Below, in pieces: positions 15,270 to 23,861 of a stretch of DNA of 64,000 nucleotides. The DNA is from Natrinema ejinorense. Lineage in GTDB: Archaea; Halobacteriota; Halobacteria; Halobacteriales; Natrialbaceae. A program made the position numbers and the translations under genes. The stretch's first letter is position 1; each line of letters begins with the position of its first letter. Below the pieces are notes generated by a model. It saw only the letters and a list, made by a program, of their open reading frames with translations, was not told the DNA's origin and made no database searches. The DNA lies in NCBI RefSeq assembly GCF_002494345.1, contig NZ_NXNI01000001.1, positions 3,782,001 through 3,846,000 of the forward strand, given 5' to 3'.

Positions 15270-16634
15270 TCATCTAACAGTATAACTCTTTCCCAGCACT
15301 GTACTCGTGGACCGACTCGTCTCCTCCCGTTCGGCGTCGCCGCCGCTCTCTTCGGCGACGACGTACTGGACTTCGACGACCAGCGATTCGCTGCTGTGGG
15401 GTCTGATCTCCGCGTAGAGGCGGTCGGCCAGCCCCGGCTCCGTACCGGGATTCCGTCCGGAGACCGTTACGACGACCCGGTCGACCGACTGGATCGGGTA
15501 GTCGCCGTCGAGTTCGACCGCGACCTCGTCGCTCTCGAGGCCGTCGTACTGTGGCTCCGCGAGTACCGTCTCGACCTCGTCTTCGGCGGCCGACCGGAGT
15601 TCGGTGGTGTGGAAGTCAAGCAGGGTCACGCCGGCCAGCGGCGCGGTAAGCACCAGCAGACCGATCCCGAAGATTGCCGCGTACGTGTACGTCGGCGTCC
15701 GGGTCGGCGACACCTCGAACAGCCCCTGCGGGCGGTAGCCGGCGATCCACAGCGTCGCCAGCGCGGCGAGGTTGATCGACAGGAGGTTGACGATCACGAG
15801 GACGCCGGCACCGATCGCCGCACCGGACATCCCCCACGCGACCGTGATGCCGACCGCGGCTGAGGGCGGAATCAGTGCCGCGGCGATCATCACGCCGACG
15901 ATGGCCTCCGAAAAGCCCCGCGTGAGACTCAGGATACCGGCGATCCCCGCCCCCAGCGCGACCGCGAGCGAGAACAGGTTCGGCGCGACCCGTTCCTCGA
16001 GTTCGGTGGCGGCGACGATGTCGACCCCGGCGGGCTCGAGGCCGGCCAGCCGCGCGAGCATCGCGAGGACGATCGAGGCGACGACGACCATCGCCACGCC
16101 GGCGATCTGGTAGGTGAAGCCGGTCCGTTTGAGTCGGTCGTCGCCGGTCACGATGCCGATGTTGGCGGCGAGTGCGGGTCCCAAAAGCGGCGCGATGACC
16201 ATCGCCCCGATCACCACCGCGGGGGAATCGGCCAGCAGTCCGGCGGTGGCCACGACGGCGCTGATCAGCAACATGACGGTATAGATTGCGAACGGGGGCG
16301 TGAGTTCGTCGGCCTTCGTGCGCAACACCTGTCTCGAGGTGCGCGACTCCGTCTGCCCGCCGCGACTGTATCGCTCTCGGAGCGTCGCGAACCCCTCGGA
16401 AATGACCGTCTCGGCGTTGATGACGACGACGCTGGCCTCCTCCCCGATCCCGGCCCGCTTTAGCCGATCGAGGAGCGGTTCGACCGCCTGTGTCGGGACC
16501 GGAAACCGGACGACCGCGGCGTACCCCCTCCCGCTGGTTTCGTCGCTGACGACGTACTCGATCCCTTCCGACTCGAGGATGTCGAGAACGGCTCGTCGCT
16601 TCCCCTCCTGTACCGCAATCTCCAGGTAGCGCAT
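15270..16634 (-). CDS. DUF389 (TIGR00341-type) membrane protein
   Basis: A 454-residue protein. Residues 1-80 form a small alpha/beta, ACT-like domain (MRYLEIAVQEGKRRAVLDIL). Six or so transmembrane helices follow, with the DUF389 hallmarks PAVVIGAMVIAPLLGPALA and ALIPPSAAVGITVAWGM. An extracytoplasmic C-terminal domain of about 120 residues follows the last helix. DUF389 proteins are widespread but uncharacterised, and transport or stress functions have been suggested. Confidence 0.9.
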   Translation of the reverse strand: MRYLEIAVQEGKRRAVLDILESEGIEYVVSDETSGRGYAAVVRFPVPTQAVEPLLDRLKRAGIGEEASVVVINAETVISEGFATLRERYSRGGQTESRTSRQVLRTKADELTPPFAIYTVMLLISAVVATAGLLADSPAVVIGAMVIAPLLGPALAANIGIVTGDDRLKRTGFTYQIAGVAMVVVASIVLAMLARLAGLEPAGVDIVAATELEERVAPNLFSLAVALGAGIAGILSLTRGFSEAIVGVMIAAALIPPSAAVGITVAWGMSGAAIGAGVLVIVNLLSINLAALATLWIAGYRPQGLFEVSPTRTPTYTYAAIFGIGLLVLTAPLAGVTLLDFHTTELRSAAEDEVETVLAEPQYDGLESDEVAVELDGDYPIQSVDRVVVTVSGRNPGTEPGLADRLYAEIRPHSSESLVVEVQYVVAEESGGDAEREETSRSTSTVLGKSYTVR

Positions 16635-16713
16635 ACTGGGGCCACATTCGAGTCGGGGTTAGTAGTCGGGGCAGCAGTGGACGGGTGGCGGGGCAGCAGT
16701 GGACGAGCGTCCG

Positions 16714-17121
16714 TCAGCCGTCGGTGCCGAGTATTCCGCAGGCGATCGCCTCGGGCTCGACCAGTTCCTCCCCGTCGACGGCGTCGGGATGCAACAGGAG
16801 GATCGTGTCGTCGGGCATCTCGGCTTCGACTCGGATCCGCCGGCCGAGGACGTCCTCGAGTTCGTCGACGTCGTCGATGTCGAACTCCCGTTCGCAGAGC
16901 AGTTCGGCGTTGGCCCGCGAGAGGACGAAGACGAGCGCGCCCGGCTCGAGGTGTTCGCTTTCGGCGGTCTCGAGCAGGGTCGCGAGGGCATTCGAGGAGA
17001 CGCGCTCGAGCGAGCGGATCGTCACCCGTTCGGTGTCCGAACCCGGCGCTTGCTGTGACTGCGTGCGGACGCGAGCGGTCAGCTCCGCGAAGTCGGTTTC
17101 GGGGTCGAGACGCGGTGGCAT
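16714..17121 (-). CDS. conserved hypothetical protein with a possible KH-like C-terminal domain
   Basis: A 135-residue soluble acidic protein starting at the ATG at 17121 (MPPRLDPETDFAELTARVR). The middle has a strand ALVFVLSRANAELLC followed by ELEDVLGRRIRVEAEM, which is reminiscent of the end of a KH type II domain (helix then LGRRVxVV) but lacks a GxxG loop. It lies upstream of DUF389 on the same strand and is divergent from the HTH-10 regulator at 17294. No function can be assigned. Confidence 0.6.
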   Translation of the reverse strand: MPPRLDPETDFAELTARVRTQSQQAPGSDTERVTIRSLERVSSNALATLLETAESEHLEPGALVFVLSRANAELLCEREFDIDDVDELEDVLGRRIRVEAEMPDDTILLLHPDAVDGEELVEPEAIACGILGTDG

Positions 17122-17293
17122 ACGCCGTCTCGGCCGCCGTTCGTCTTGACACTGTGGCCGGCCAGTTCCGGCGTTCGAGGACACCGCGGCCCCGAGCACG
17201 GATCCTCGAGCAGCCCGCAGGCGGTATCAGCGAATCCGACAGTCAGTCCCGGTGTAACAGCGGTTTTTACGCACCGCCGGTGTACGAAGCCCG

Positions 17294-17971
17294 ATGTCGA
17301 CGATAGCCGACCTCCGGCTGCCGGCGGCCGAGACCGCCCTGGCGACGGCGTTCGAACGCGCACCCGCGGCCACGTTCGAACTCGAGTCCTCGGTGTCGAA
17401 GACGCGCCCCTCGCTGTGGGTTTCCGGTGTCGATCCCGAGACGGCCGGGACGGCGTTCGAGGCCGATCCCTCGGTCGAGGAGGCCGAACTCCTCGTCGAA
17501 ACGGGATCGCGGCTGCTCTACGACGTGACCTTCGCGGAGGGTGCCGGAACGAACCGACTCTGGGACGACCTGCTCGCGGACGGCGGCTCGCTGCTCGAGG
17601 CACGGGCGAGCGACGGCTGGTGGCAGATGACGGTTCGGTACCGCGACCGCGACCGGCTCTGTGACGCCTACGATCGGCTGGTCGATCGCGGGATCAACGC
17701 CGACCTCCGACGCGTGACGGACGTGACCGACGTCGAGGGCCACGAGACGCGCCTGACGCCCGAACAGCAGGAAGCCCTCGAAGCGGCGCTGGAGTACGGC
17801 TACTTCGAGATCCCACGCGGGATTTCGATGGAGGAACTGGCCGAGGAGCTGGGGATCTCTCACCAGGCGCTCTCCGAGCGGTTCCGCCGGGCCTACGAGA
17901 CGCTGGTCGACGCCGAGCTACAGCCCACGGGAGAGGACACGGAGCGGACTGACGGACGCATCGGCCAGTAA
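17294..17971 (+). CDS. HTH-10 / bacterio-opsin-activator-type regulator
   Basis: A 225-residue regulator with the typical two-part layout. The N-terminal 150 residues are the variable domain. The HTH-10 domain, about residues 152-210, starts LTPEQQEALEAALEYGYFEIP and has a recognition region in ELGISHQALSERFRRAYE. A cggttttta box 25-30 nt before the ATG suggests a leaderless transcript. It is divergent from the hypothetical gene at 16714-17121, with which it shares a 170-bp control region. Confidence 0.88.
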   Translation: MSTIADLRLPAAETALATAFERAPAATFELESSVSKTRPSLWVSGVDPETAGTAFEADPSVEEAELLVETGSRLLYDVTFAEGAGTNRLWDDLLADGGSLLEARASDGWWQMTVRYRDRDRLCDAYDRLVDRGINADLRRVTDVTDVEGHETRLTPEQQEALEAALEYGYFEIPRGISMEELAEELGISHQALSERFRRAYETLVDAELQPTGEDTERTDGRIGQ

Positions 17972-18035
17972 TCACCCACACAACGGGTGGAAACGTGGCA
18001 CAATCGTTATTTGATTGGCTTGCGTTCGGCCGAAC

Positions 18036-18317
18036 ATGGCTGCGCTACTTTCCGACGAGGAAATCGAGGACCGGCTCCCCGACGAGTGGGAACGGGGGGA
18101 CGACGAGATCGTCCGGGTCTACGAGTTCGACGACTACCTTCGCGGCGTCAACTTCGCTCAGATGGTCGGTGAGATCGCCGAAGCCCAGTTCCACCACCCC
18201 GAGATCGTCATCCGGTATGCCGGCGTCGAGATTCGGCTGACATCCCACGAGGAAGGCGGGATTACCGAGAGCGATATCGAGATGGCGGAGCTGATCGAGT
18301 CCGAGCGCGACCACTGA
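18036..18317 (+). CDS. 4a-hydroxytetrahydrobiopterin dehydratase (PCD/DCoH family)
   Basis: A 93-residue pterin-4a-carbinolamine dehydratase. The active-site motif is in AEAQFHHPEIVIRYAGVEIRL (adjacent histidines plus the HHP signature), with the later LTSHEEGGITESDIEMA. The enzyme recycles hydroxylated pterin cofactor or serves molybdopterin metabolism. The ATG at 18036 is preceded by a gttatttg box at leaderless distance. The LWR-salt gene follows after 25 nt. Confidence 0.92.
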   Translation: MAALLSDEEIEDRLPDEWERGDDEIVRVYEFDDYLRGVNFAQMVGEIAEAQFHHPEIVIRYAGVEIRLTSHEEGGITESDIEMAELIESERDH

Positions 18318-18342
18318 GCCCGCCCGGCCAGACGAGCACCCG

Positions 18343-18732
18343 ATGGACGCCCGTTACGTCTTCCGCGTTCGGCTCCGCCTCGAGCCCGCCCGGGAGGAGG
18401 TCTCCCTCGAGCCGAGCAGCGCCGAGACGACGGTCACGCTCTTTCGCGAGGCACCGGAGCCGGGCACGGAAGGGTGGCTCTTCTTCCGGAATACGCTCTG
18501 GCGTGGCGAGGTGGCCGACCAACCGTACGCCCGCCGACTCGCCGCGGAGTGGCTCGGCGTTCCAGCACGGCGTATCGAGGACGTCGACTTCCGCGAACTC
18601 CAGGCCGACGAGGAGTACGTCGACGCGCTGAAACGGGAAATCGCCGCCGACCTCGAGCCGTTCAACGCCGACACCGTCTCGGCGGTGCTCTCGAAGTATC
18701 TGGGCTCGAGCGTCCACGTCCGCTCACCCTGA
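18343..18732 (+). CDS. LWR-salt protein
   Basis: A 129-residue haloarchaeal protein carrying FFRNTLWRGEVAD, the Leu-Trp-Arg motif for which the family is named. An N-terminal strand (ARYVFRVRLRLEP) and a C-terminal helix flank it. The function is unknown. It lies 25 nt after the pterin dehydratase gene and is probably co-transcribed. Confidence 0.85.
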   Translation: MDARYVFRVRLRLEPAREEVSLEPSSAETTVTLFREAPEPGTEGWLFFRNTLWRGEVADQPYARRLAAEWLGVPARRIEDVDFRELQADEEYVDALKREIAADLEPFNADTVSAVLSKYLGSSVHVRSP

Positions 18733-18975
18733 TCGCTGACCCGTCCGATCGTGGTCCGCTGTCCTCCGCTCGAGGTCGCCCTGACGGATCACGTCTCCGC
18801 GCCGGGTCACGGATCGGGGTCGTTCCCCTCTTCGGGACTGGACCAGGAACTGCCGTCTCGAGCGGACCGTCCCGTCACAGTAGTATAAGGAGATTATATT
18901 CATTAGATGTGTAATACTGTCGATTGGTATCATGCAACTGCCCCACCTTTATGTATTCGCTTGTGGCCGCCTTCT

Positions 18976-19194
18976 ATGATGTCTTTGAGCAACCCGCAAT
19001 TTGTGATCCCGGACGAGATCGCGTCACCGCAGACTAAACTCGTATACATGTCCCTCCTTGTCGCCGACGAGCCGAAAGCGACTGACCTCCAGGGGCTGTT
19101 GGGACTCTCGAAGCTCACGCTCTTTGCCGTTCTCGAATCGCTCACTGCGAACGAACTCGTCCGGCGAACGGAGGCTGGCTATGTCGTCCGGTGA
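18976..19194 (+). CDS. small winged-helix DNA-binding protein
   Basis: A 72-residue protein (or 71 from the second ATG at 18979) that is almost entirely a winged helix: QTKLVYMSLLVADEPKATDLQ, then LLGLSKLTLFAVLESLTANE and a wing ending GYVVR. A tttatg box 25-30 nt upstream fits a leaderless start. It overlaps the next gene by 14 nt, so the pair is translationally coupled. Confidence 0.8.
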   Translation: MMSLSNPQFVIPDEIASPQTKLVYMSLLVADEPKATDLQGLLGLSKLTLFAVLESLTANELVRRTEAGYVVR

Positions 19195-19744
19195 TCCGAC
19201 GGCTCTCTCGGTCGTCGAGACGGCCCTGCAGCGGGAAATCCGGGTGGACTGCTACGTCCGGTCTCCCCTCTCGACGGCCGTTGCCTCCCGAATCACGACC
19301 CTCGTCGAACGGCTTCGGACGCTCAGCGAACGGGGGGTCGTCGCAGACGTACGGGTCGATCAGTGGCCAATGAACGGCTCGGTTGCGGACGAATCTCGGG
19401 GCACGCGGGACGAACTCGTCGACGCCTTCGAACGGTGGGCCGCCCAGCACGGCTACTCGCTCGAGCCGGCGTTCCGTCGTCGGATAACGCCGCCCTCACC
19501 GCTTGGTCTCGATGACGAACCGCGCGATCGGACGCGCGTTCCGCTGGTGGCACTGGCGTTCTACGAGGCGGATACCGACGCGGAGAGGCTCCGGGGGGTC
19601 GTGCCGTGTACGGACGAGTCACATCCCGACGACGGACGGACGTATACCGTCGACCAGTGGCTCACTGCGGTCGAACGAACGCTCCTCGACACGGCACCGA
19701 ACGAGCCAGGAACCGGGCAGACCACGCCGCTGGAAGGGCAATGA
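19181..19744 (+). CDS. hypothetical protein coupled to the small winged-helix gene
   Basis: A 187-residue acidic protein beginning MSSGDPTALSVVETALQ inside the end of the upstream HTH gene (14-nt overlap). The first 75 residues (REIRVDCYVRSPLSTAVASR, helices, then VVADVRVDQWP) and the last 80 (VPLVALAFYEADTDAERLRG) look like two alpha/beta halves. Haloarchaea often have such two-gene sets of a winged-helix protein plus this partner, annotated as HTH-associated. A ligand-sensing role for the partner is inference. Confidence 0.7.
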   Translation: MSSGDPTALSVVETALQREIRVDCYVRSPLSTAVASRITTLVERLRTLSERGVVADVRVDQWPMNGSVADESRGTRDELVDAFERWAAQHGYSLEPAFRRRITPPSPLGLDDEPRDRTRVPLVALAFYEADTDAERLRGVVPCTDESHPDDGRTYTVDQWLTAVERTLLDTAPNEPGTGQTTPLEGQ

Positions 19745-19869
19745 GTCACGGCATTCGAGTGGAACCGGTTCGCGAACGGTTCTGGACCGTCGCTGAAAGG
19801 AACGAGCCCGCTGTCGAACCACCGTCTCTTCTGCGACACTCGAGTCTCCCGCCGCGACACCGTCGGTGA
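19741..19869 (+). CDS. possible 42-residue protein
   Basis: A frame starting at an ATG overlapping the previous stop (ATGA) and encoding MSHGIRVEPVRERFWTVAE then a basic tail ending PPRHRR. The overlap hints at coupling, but the residues are unlike an acidic haloarchaeal protein and no family is recognised. It may be spurious. Confidence 0.25.
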   Translation: MSHGIRVEPVRERFWTVAERNEPAVEPPSLLRHSSLPPRHRR

Positions 19870-19871
19870 AC

Positions 19872-20300
19872 TCACTCGACGTCGTCGTGGGTCAACAACG
19901 GTCGCGTTCGCTCGTCTGCAGGCGGCTCGTAGGTAACGACCTCGAGGAGGTTGCCGTCGGGGTCGAGGAAATAGAACCCTTCGAACGCTCCCCAGTCGTA
20001 GGGCCCCTGTTTCGGGAACTGTCCGTCGAGGTCGTCGATCAGCGACTCGTAGCTGTCACGGTCGGTTTCGAACGCGAGGTGGGCTTTGTCGAGTGGATGG
20101 TCGATCCCGCCCTCGTCCCAGTTCTCGGCTCGGCCCGTCTGGGCTAGCGTCACGACCGTCTCGCCGGCCCGCAACATCGCGTGCTCGCCCCGGAAATCCG
20201 CGGGCGGCCTGAGCAATTCGAGGTCGAGGGTCTCGCGGTAGAAGTCATAGCAGGGCTCGAGCCTGTCGACGTCGACGTTGAGATGATCGACGGCGTCCAT
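19872..20300 (-). CDS. VOC (glyoxalase/dioxygenase superfamily) protein
   Basis: A 142-residue single VOC module starting MDAVDHLNVDVDRLEPCYDFY. Metal ligands expected in the fold are visible as His in DHLNV, His in KAHLAFE and Glu in GNLLEVVTYE. Such proteins isomerise, cleave or sequester small molecules. The start at 20300 fits the conserved first strand better than the ATG at 20315. It is on the same strand as the cupin gene 125 nt upstream. Confidence 0.9.
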   Translation of the reverse strand: MDAVDHLNVDVDRLEPCYDFYRETLDLELLRPPADFRGEHAMLRAGETVVTLAQTGRAENWDEGGIDHPLDKAHLAFETDRDSYESLIDDLDGQFPKQGPYDWGAFEGFYFLDPDGNLLEVVTYEPPADERTRPLLTHDDVE

Positions 20301-20424
20301 GCGGGCCGATACCACGGGGGGCTACAAGAGCGTATCCGTTCCAGCAGTGTGAGTCGCCTCGAGCCGTGCCGGTCGTCGTCCGTGAGTACTGGCTCTGTGA
20401 CCGTCGTCGACGTGCTCGACCCCG

Positions 20425-20787
20425 TCAGGACCGATCGTCGCTCGCTGGGATTCGTCGCCACTCCGGTTCCCCTCGAGGGGGTGCGTGGACTCCGATGCCG
20501 GTCGCGGCTTCGCGGCTCCGGTTTTCCGCACCGTGGCGCTCGTTGGGCCGGAACGCGTAGGCGTCGCCGGCCGTAAGGGTGTACTCTTCGCCCTCGACGA
20601 TCGCAGTGAGTTCTCCCTCGAGGACGAAGCCGATCTGCTCGTTGTCGTGGCTGTGCACCGGCAGCGTCGCCCCCGGTTCGATCCGCCAGCAGACCATGCT
20701 CGCCCGCGCTCCCGTCGGCAGCTCCGCGAGGGAGACCCCGTCGGCGACCGCCTCGAACTCAGCCTGGGTTGCCGATACTTGTCTCAT
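20425..20787 (-). CDS. cupin domain protein
   Basis: A 120-residue cupin. The metal-binding motifs are VHSHDNEQIGFVLEGE (cupin motif 1: two His and a Glu) and PNERHGAEN (motif 2). The start at 20787 lies about 26 nt from a gtttatcag box on the minus strand, as for a leaderless message. It is divergent from the NMT1-like trio with only 80 bp between starts, so the two units probably share control. Substrate unknown. Confidence 0.9.
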   Translation of the reverse strand: MRQVSATQAEFEAVADGVSLAELPTGARASMVCWRIEPGATLPVHSHDNEQIGFVLEGELTAIVEGEEYTLTAGDAYAFRPNERHGAENRSREAATGIGVHAPPRGEPEWRRIPASDDRS

Positions 20788-20867
20788 GGTAGTCCCCACT
20801 CCCCACGGCTGCACTGATAAACGTACCATGGAAACGTTTTAAGCCACTCTTCGGTGTGGGGTGTTCC
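20788..20867. promoter_or_regulatory. divergent promoter between the cupin gene and the NMT1-like operon
   Basis: Two TATA-like boxes lie back to back. On the minus strand gtttatcag (20812-20820) serves the cupin gene; on the plus strand acgttttaag (20834-20843) serves the NMT1-like operon, each about 25-30 nt from its ATG. Between them aaacgt and acgttt flank gtaccatgg, a near-palindrome that could be an operator for both units. Confidence 0.55.
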
Positions 20868-21761
20868 ATGTTAGCAAGCGAGCCGGTCCGACTGTTCCAC
20901 CTCCCGTTCTCGTTTCTGCTGCCACAGACGGTGGCGGCCGACCGGGGCTATTTCCGCGAGGCGGGGCTCGACGTCGACCTGGTCGAGCGAGACAGGCGCG
21001 ACGTCGAGGTCAAGTACGTTCCGGCGGGGGAGACGCTGACCGGGGAGTACGACGTCGACCTCTATCCCGTCTGCAAGTGGGAGAGCATCCGTCGGACGTG
21101 GACGATGGGCGACGGACGCATCGTCGCGACGGGTACCTTCGCGACCCTCCCGTACACGGTCTTCACGCGTCCCGATTCCGACGTCGAGACGCCGGCCGAC
21201 CTCGCCGGCGTTCCGGTCGGGGTCAACCGACGAACCGGACAGGAGTACACCGCCCGGAAGGCCCTCGAGGAACACGTCCCCGCCGACGAGATCGATCTCG
21301 TCGGCTGTGGGATGCCGACCGATCGACTGGCGGCACTCCACGAGGGTCGCGTCGACGCCGTGACGCTCATCGACCCCCACAGCACCCTCGCCGACCATCT
21401 CGGTTACCGGCGGCTCCTCGAGTACGACAACCACATGGGGATCGTCGGCGGCGACGACGTCGACCGCGAGCTACTCGAGGCGTTCCTGCGGGCCTACGGC
21501 CGTGCGGTCGACGATATCAACGCCGATCCCGACGCGTTCCGGGAGACGTATCTGGCGATGCTCGAGGCCGATGCGGCGGTCGCACCGGATCTGTTCGACG
21601 ACGTCGACATGGACGCCGTCCGCGAGGGGATCGTCGTTCCGCGATACGAGGTCCCCGAGCCGGTCGATCGCGCGGCGCTCGACGACCACCTCGAGTGGAT
21701 GCAAGAGCGCGGACTGCTCGACGAGAACGCCGCGGTCGACGACATCGTCGCACCGCTGTGA
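20868..21761 (+). CDS. NMT1/THI5-like (SsuA-type) periplasmic-binding-fold protein 1
   Basis: A 297-residue protein of the substrate-binding type II fold. The N-terminal lobe starts RLFHLPFSFLLPQTVAADRGYF, and lobe contacts appear in DLAGVPVGVNRRTGQEY and GRVDAVTLIDPHS. There is no signal peptide, Tat motif or lipobox: the fold begins within ten residues of the ATG, whose leaderless promoter supports this start. The protein therefore appears cytosolic. It heads three consecutive genes of the same fold; no permease or ATPase accompanies them. It may bind or convert a small molecule instead of serving a transporter. Confidence 0.8.
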   Translation: MLASEPVRLFHLPFSFLLPQTVAADRGYFREAGLDVDLVERDRRDVEVKYVPAGETLTGEYDVDLYPVCKWESIRRTWTMGDGRIVATGTFATLPYTVFTRPDSDVETPADLAGVPVGVNRRTGQEYTARKALEEHVPADEIDLVGCGMPTDRLAALHEGRVDAVTLIDPHSTLADHLGYRRLLEYDNHMGIVGGDDVDRELLEAFLRAYGRAVDDINADPDAFRETYLAMLEADAAVAPDLFDDVDMDAVREGIVVPRYEVPEPVDRAALDDHLEWMQERGLLDENAAVDDIVAPL

Positions 21762-21789
21762 CCCACATCGAACCACCGACCACCAACCC

Positions 21790-22806
21790 ATGACCGACAT
21801 CGACATCAGTTCACAGCAGGCCGCGATCGACGAATTCCAGGGCGAACCCGGCGACCAGCCCGTGGTGCGCGCACGGTTCGAGCACAACGGCAGTCCGCGG
21901 TACATGCTCTATACGATCAAGCGGTTCGGGTTCGACCACGACCACGGGTTTCACCTCGACCTGCAACTCGTCTCGGACGAACTCGACGAGGGCCGCGAAA
22001 CCGTCGAGGCGAAACTCCAGACGGGCGACGCCGACCTGATCGACATCGACTACATCTCGGCGGCCCGGGAGCGTGCGGGGGGTGCGCCGATCGTCGCCGT
22101 CCACCCCTACGGTCAGACGGTCGGCGGTCTGGTCACGCCGGCCGAGTCGCCGGTCGCGGGGCTCGCGGACCTGTCGGGCCACCGGATCGGCGTCGTCAGA
22201 CGCCTCGACAAGAACTGGATCCTCGTCCGGGCGGCCTGCCGGAAATTCCACGGCTTCGATCCCGACGAGACGGCGACGGCGGTCGAAGCCGGCTCGAAGG
22301 TCGAGCTCACGCGGCTGCTCGAGGACGGCGAGGTCGAGGGGATCTGCCAGTTCTGGCAGCTCGTTCCGGCGATCGTCGAGACCGGACCCTACCGTGAGGT
22401 AATGCCGATGTCGCGGCTCGTCGACCGCCTCGCGGCGAGCGACGGCGAGGGGCCGATCCCCGTCTCGACGTTCCTGACGAGCGAGGCGTATCTGGCCGAC
22501 CACCCCGATGGGATTCGCGGGTTCCGGGGCGCGTTTCGGGACGCCGTCGACCGCCTCCAGCGCGACGATGCGCTCTGGGAAACGATCGGCGAGGAACTCA
22601 TGTACGAAGACGACCCCGCGGTCGTCCGCGCCGTTCGCGATCGGTGGCGCGAGATGGTCGTCCCCGACTGGGACGACTCGACCGTCGAGGGGATGGAGCG
22701 ACTGTTCGACGAACTCCGGGCGGTCGTCGGCCCGGACGCGCTCGGTGTCGACGAGCTTCCCGAGGGGCTGTTCCGGACCGACCTCGAGGCGGAGGGCCGT
22801 CCGTGA
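21790..22806 (+). CDS. NMT1/THI5-like periplasmic-binding-fold protein 2
   Basis: A 338-residue protein with the same fold, showing the lobe motifs KLQTGDADLIDIDYISAAR, PIVAVHPYGQTVGGLVTP and DLSGHRIGVVRRLDKNW. The N terminus is hydrophilic (MTDIDISSQQAAIDEFQGE) with no export signal. It begins 28 nt after protein 1 and its stop overlaps the start of protein 3 (TGATG). It is more divergent than protein 3 from classic NMT1 sequences; the ligand is unknown. Confidence 0.75.
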   Translation: MTDIDISSQQAAIDEFQGEPGDQPVVRARFEHNGSPRYMLYTIKRFGFDHDHGFHLDLQLVSDELDEGRETVEAKLQTGDADLIDIDYISAARERAGGAPIVAVHPYGQTVGGLVTPAESPVAGLADLSGHRIGVVRRLDKNWILVRAACRKFHGFDPDETATAVEAGSKVELTRLLEDGEVEGICQFWQLVPAIVETGPYREVMPMSRLVDRLAASDGEGPIPVSTFLTSEAYLADHPDGIRGFRGAFRDAVDRLQRDDALWETIGEELMYEDDPAVVRAVRDRWREMVVPDWDDSTVEGMERLFDELRAVVGPDALGVDELPEGLFRTDLEAEGRP

Positions 22807-23780
22807 TGGAACCCCTCTCCTTTCAGCTCAACTGGGAGCCAAACGGGTTCCAGTCGCCGTACTTCCTGGCCCGCGAGGCGGGGTTCTACCGCGAGGAAGG
22901 CCTCGAGGTCGAGTTCCTCGAGGGCCACGGCTCGCCGTACGCGGTCGAACGCGCCGCCCGCGGCGGGGCCGATATCGCGCTCGCCGGCGCGAGCGCCGTG
23001 CTGGCGAAACAAAGCGAGGGCGTCGAGCCCCTCGCCGTCGCGGCGGTGACACAGAAGACGCCGGCGGCGGTCTACACCCTGCGAGACGTGTTCGGGGAGC
23101 CCCTCACCGAGCCCGAGCAACTCGCGGGCCGGACCGTCGCCCCCTCCGCGACGAAGACGCGGATCCTCGCCGCGCAGTTGCTCGAGAACGCGGGAGTCCG
23201 CGACGAGGTCGAACTCCTGTCAGTCGATCCGCACACGCACCACCGCGTCCAGCACAAGGTCCTCGACGGGACGGTCGACGCGGCGGTCGGGGTCGTCACG
23301 AACGGGATCGAACTCGGGCGGGAACACGGCCGGACGCCCGACGAACTGCCGATCGGTGAGTTCCTGGACATCTACGGCATGACGCTCGTCACCGGCCCCG
23401 CGTTCGCCGACGAGCAGCCCGAGACCGTCCGCTCGTTCCTCCGGGCGACCGCCCGCGGCTGGGCCGTCGCGACCCGCGATCCCGAGCGTGCCGTCGACGC
23501 ACTCGTCGACCGCAACGCCACCCTCGAGCGGAGGCGGGCGATCGAGCAACTGAAATTCGAAACCGCGGCCCACCGGTTGCAGTTCACGCCGCATGTGGGG
23601 GAACACGGCTGGGGCACACAGGAGCGGGCCCGCTGGCGGCGACTCGGCGAGACGTTAGCGGAGACGGCGCTGCTCGAGGGGTCGATCGATCCGGACGCCG
23701 CGTGGACGGACGAGTACCGGCCGGACGACGACCCGATCGTCGCGGAGTACGCCGACCGGGCGCAGTTGCGGGTGGACTGA
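22806..23780 (+). CDS. NMT1/THI5-like periplasmic-binding-fold protein 3
   Basis: A 324-residue protein, the most typical of the three: FQLNWEPNGFQSPYFLAREA and GFYREEGLEVEFLEGHGSP, then GGADIALAGASAVLAKQSEG, LAGRTVAPSATKTRIL and GTVDAAVGVVTNG. The family includes SsuA/TauA/ThiY binding proteins and yeast THI5 (pyrimidine synthase). The diagnostic cysteine-rich THI5 motif is absent, and no signal sequence is present. It shares one base with the preceding stop, so the trio is one operon. Confidence 0.82.
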   Translation: MEPLSFQLNWEPNGFQSPYFLAREAGFYREEGLEVEFLEGHGSPYAVERAARGGADIALAGASAVLAKQSEGVEPLAVAAVTQKTPAAVYTLRDVFGEPLTEPEQLAGRTVAPSATKTRILAAQLLENAGVRDEVELLSVDPHTHHRVQHKVLDGTVDAAVGVVTNGIELGREHGRTPDELPIGEFLDIYGMTLVTGPAFADEQPETVRSFLRATARGWAVATRDPERAVDALVDRNATLERRRAIEQLKFETAAHRLQFTPHVGEHGWGTQERARWRRLGETLAETALLEGSIDPDAAWTDEYRPDDDPIVAEYADRAQLRVD

Positions 23781-23861
23781 ACGCGACGACCGTGGCCTCC
23801 CGCCGTCCCGGCCGAATCGGTCGATAAGCATTTAGTCGAGAAACACATATATCGGCGTCCG

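Noticed and set aside
18976-19744. The overlapping HTH gene pair as a toxin-antitoxin system
   Set aside because: The order fits, but the second protein has no toxin motif and is too large and acidic; a regulator-plus-partner set is more likely.
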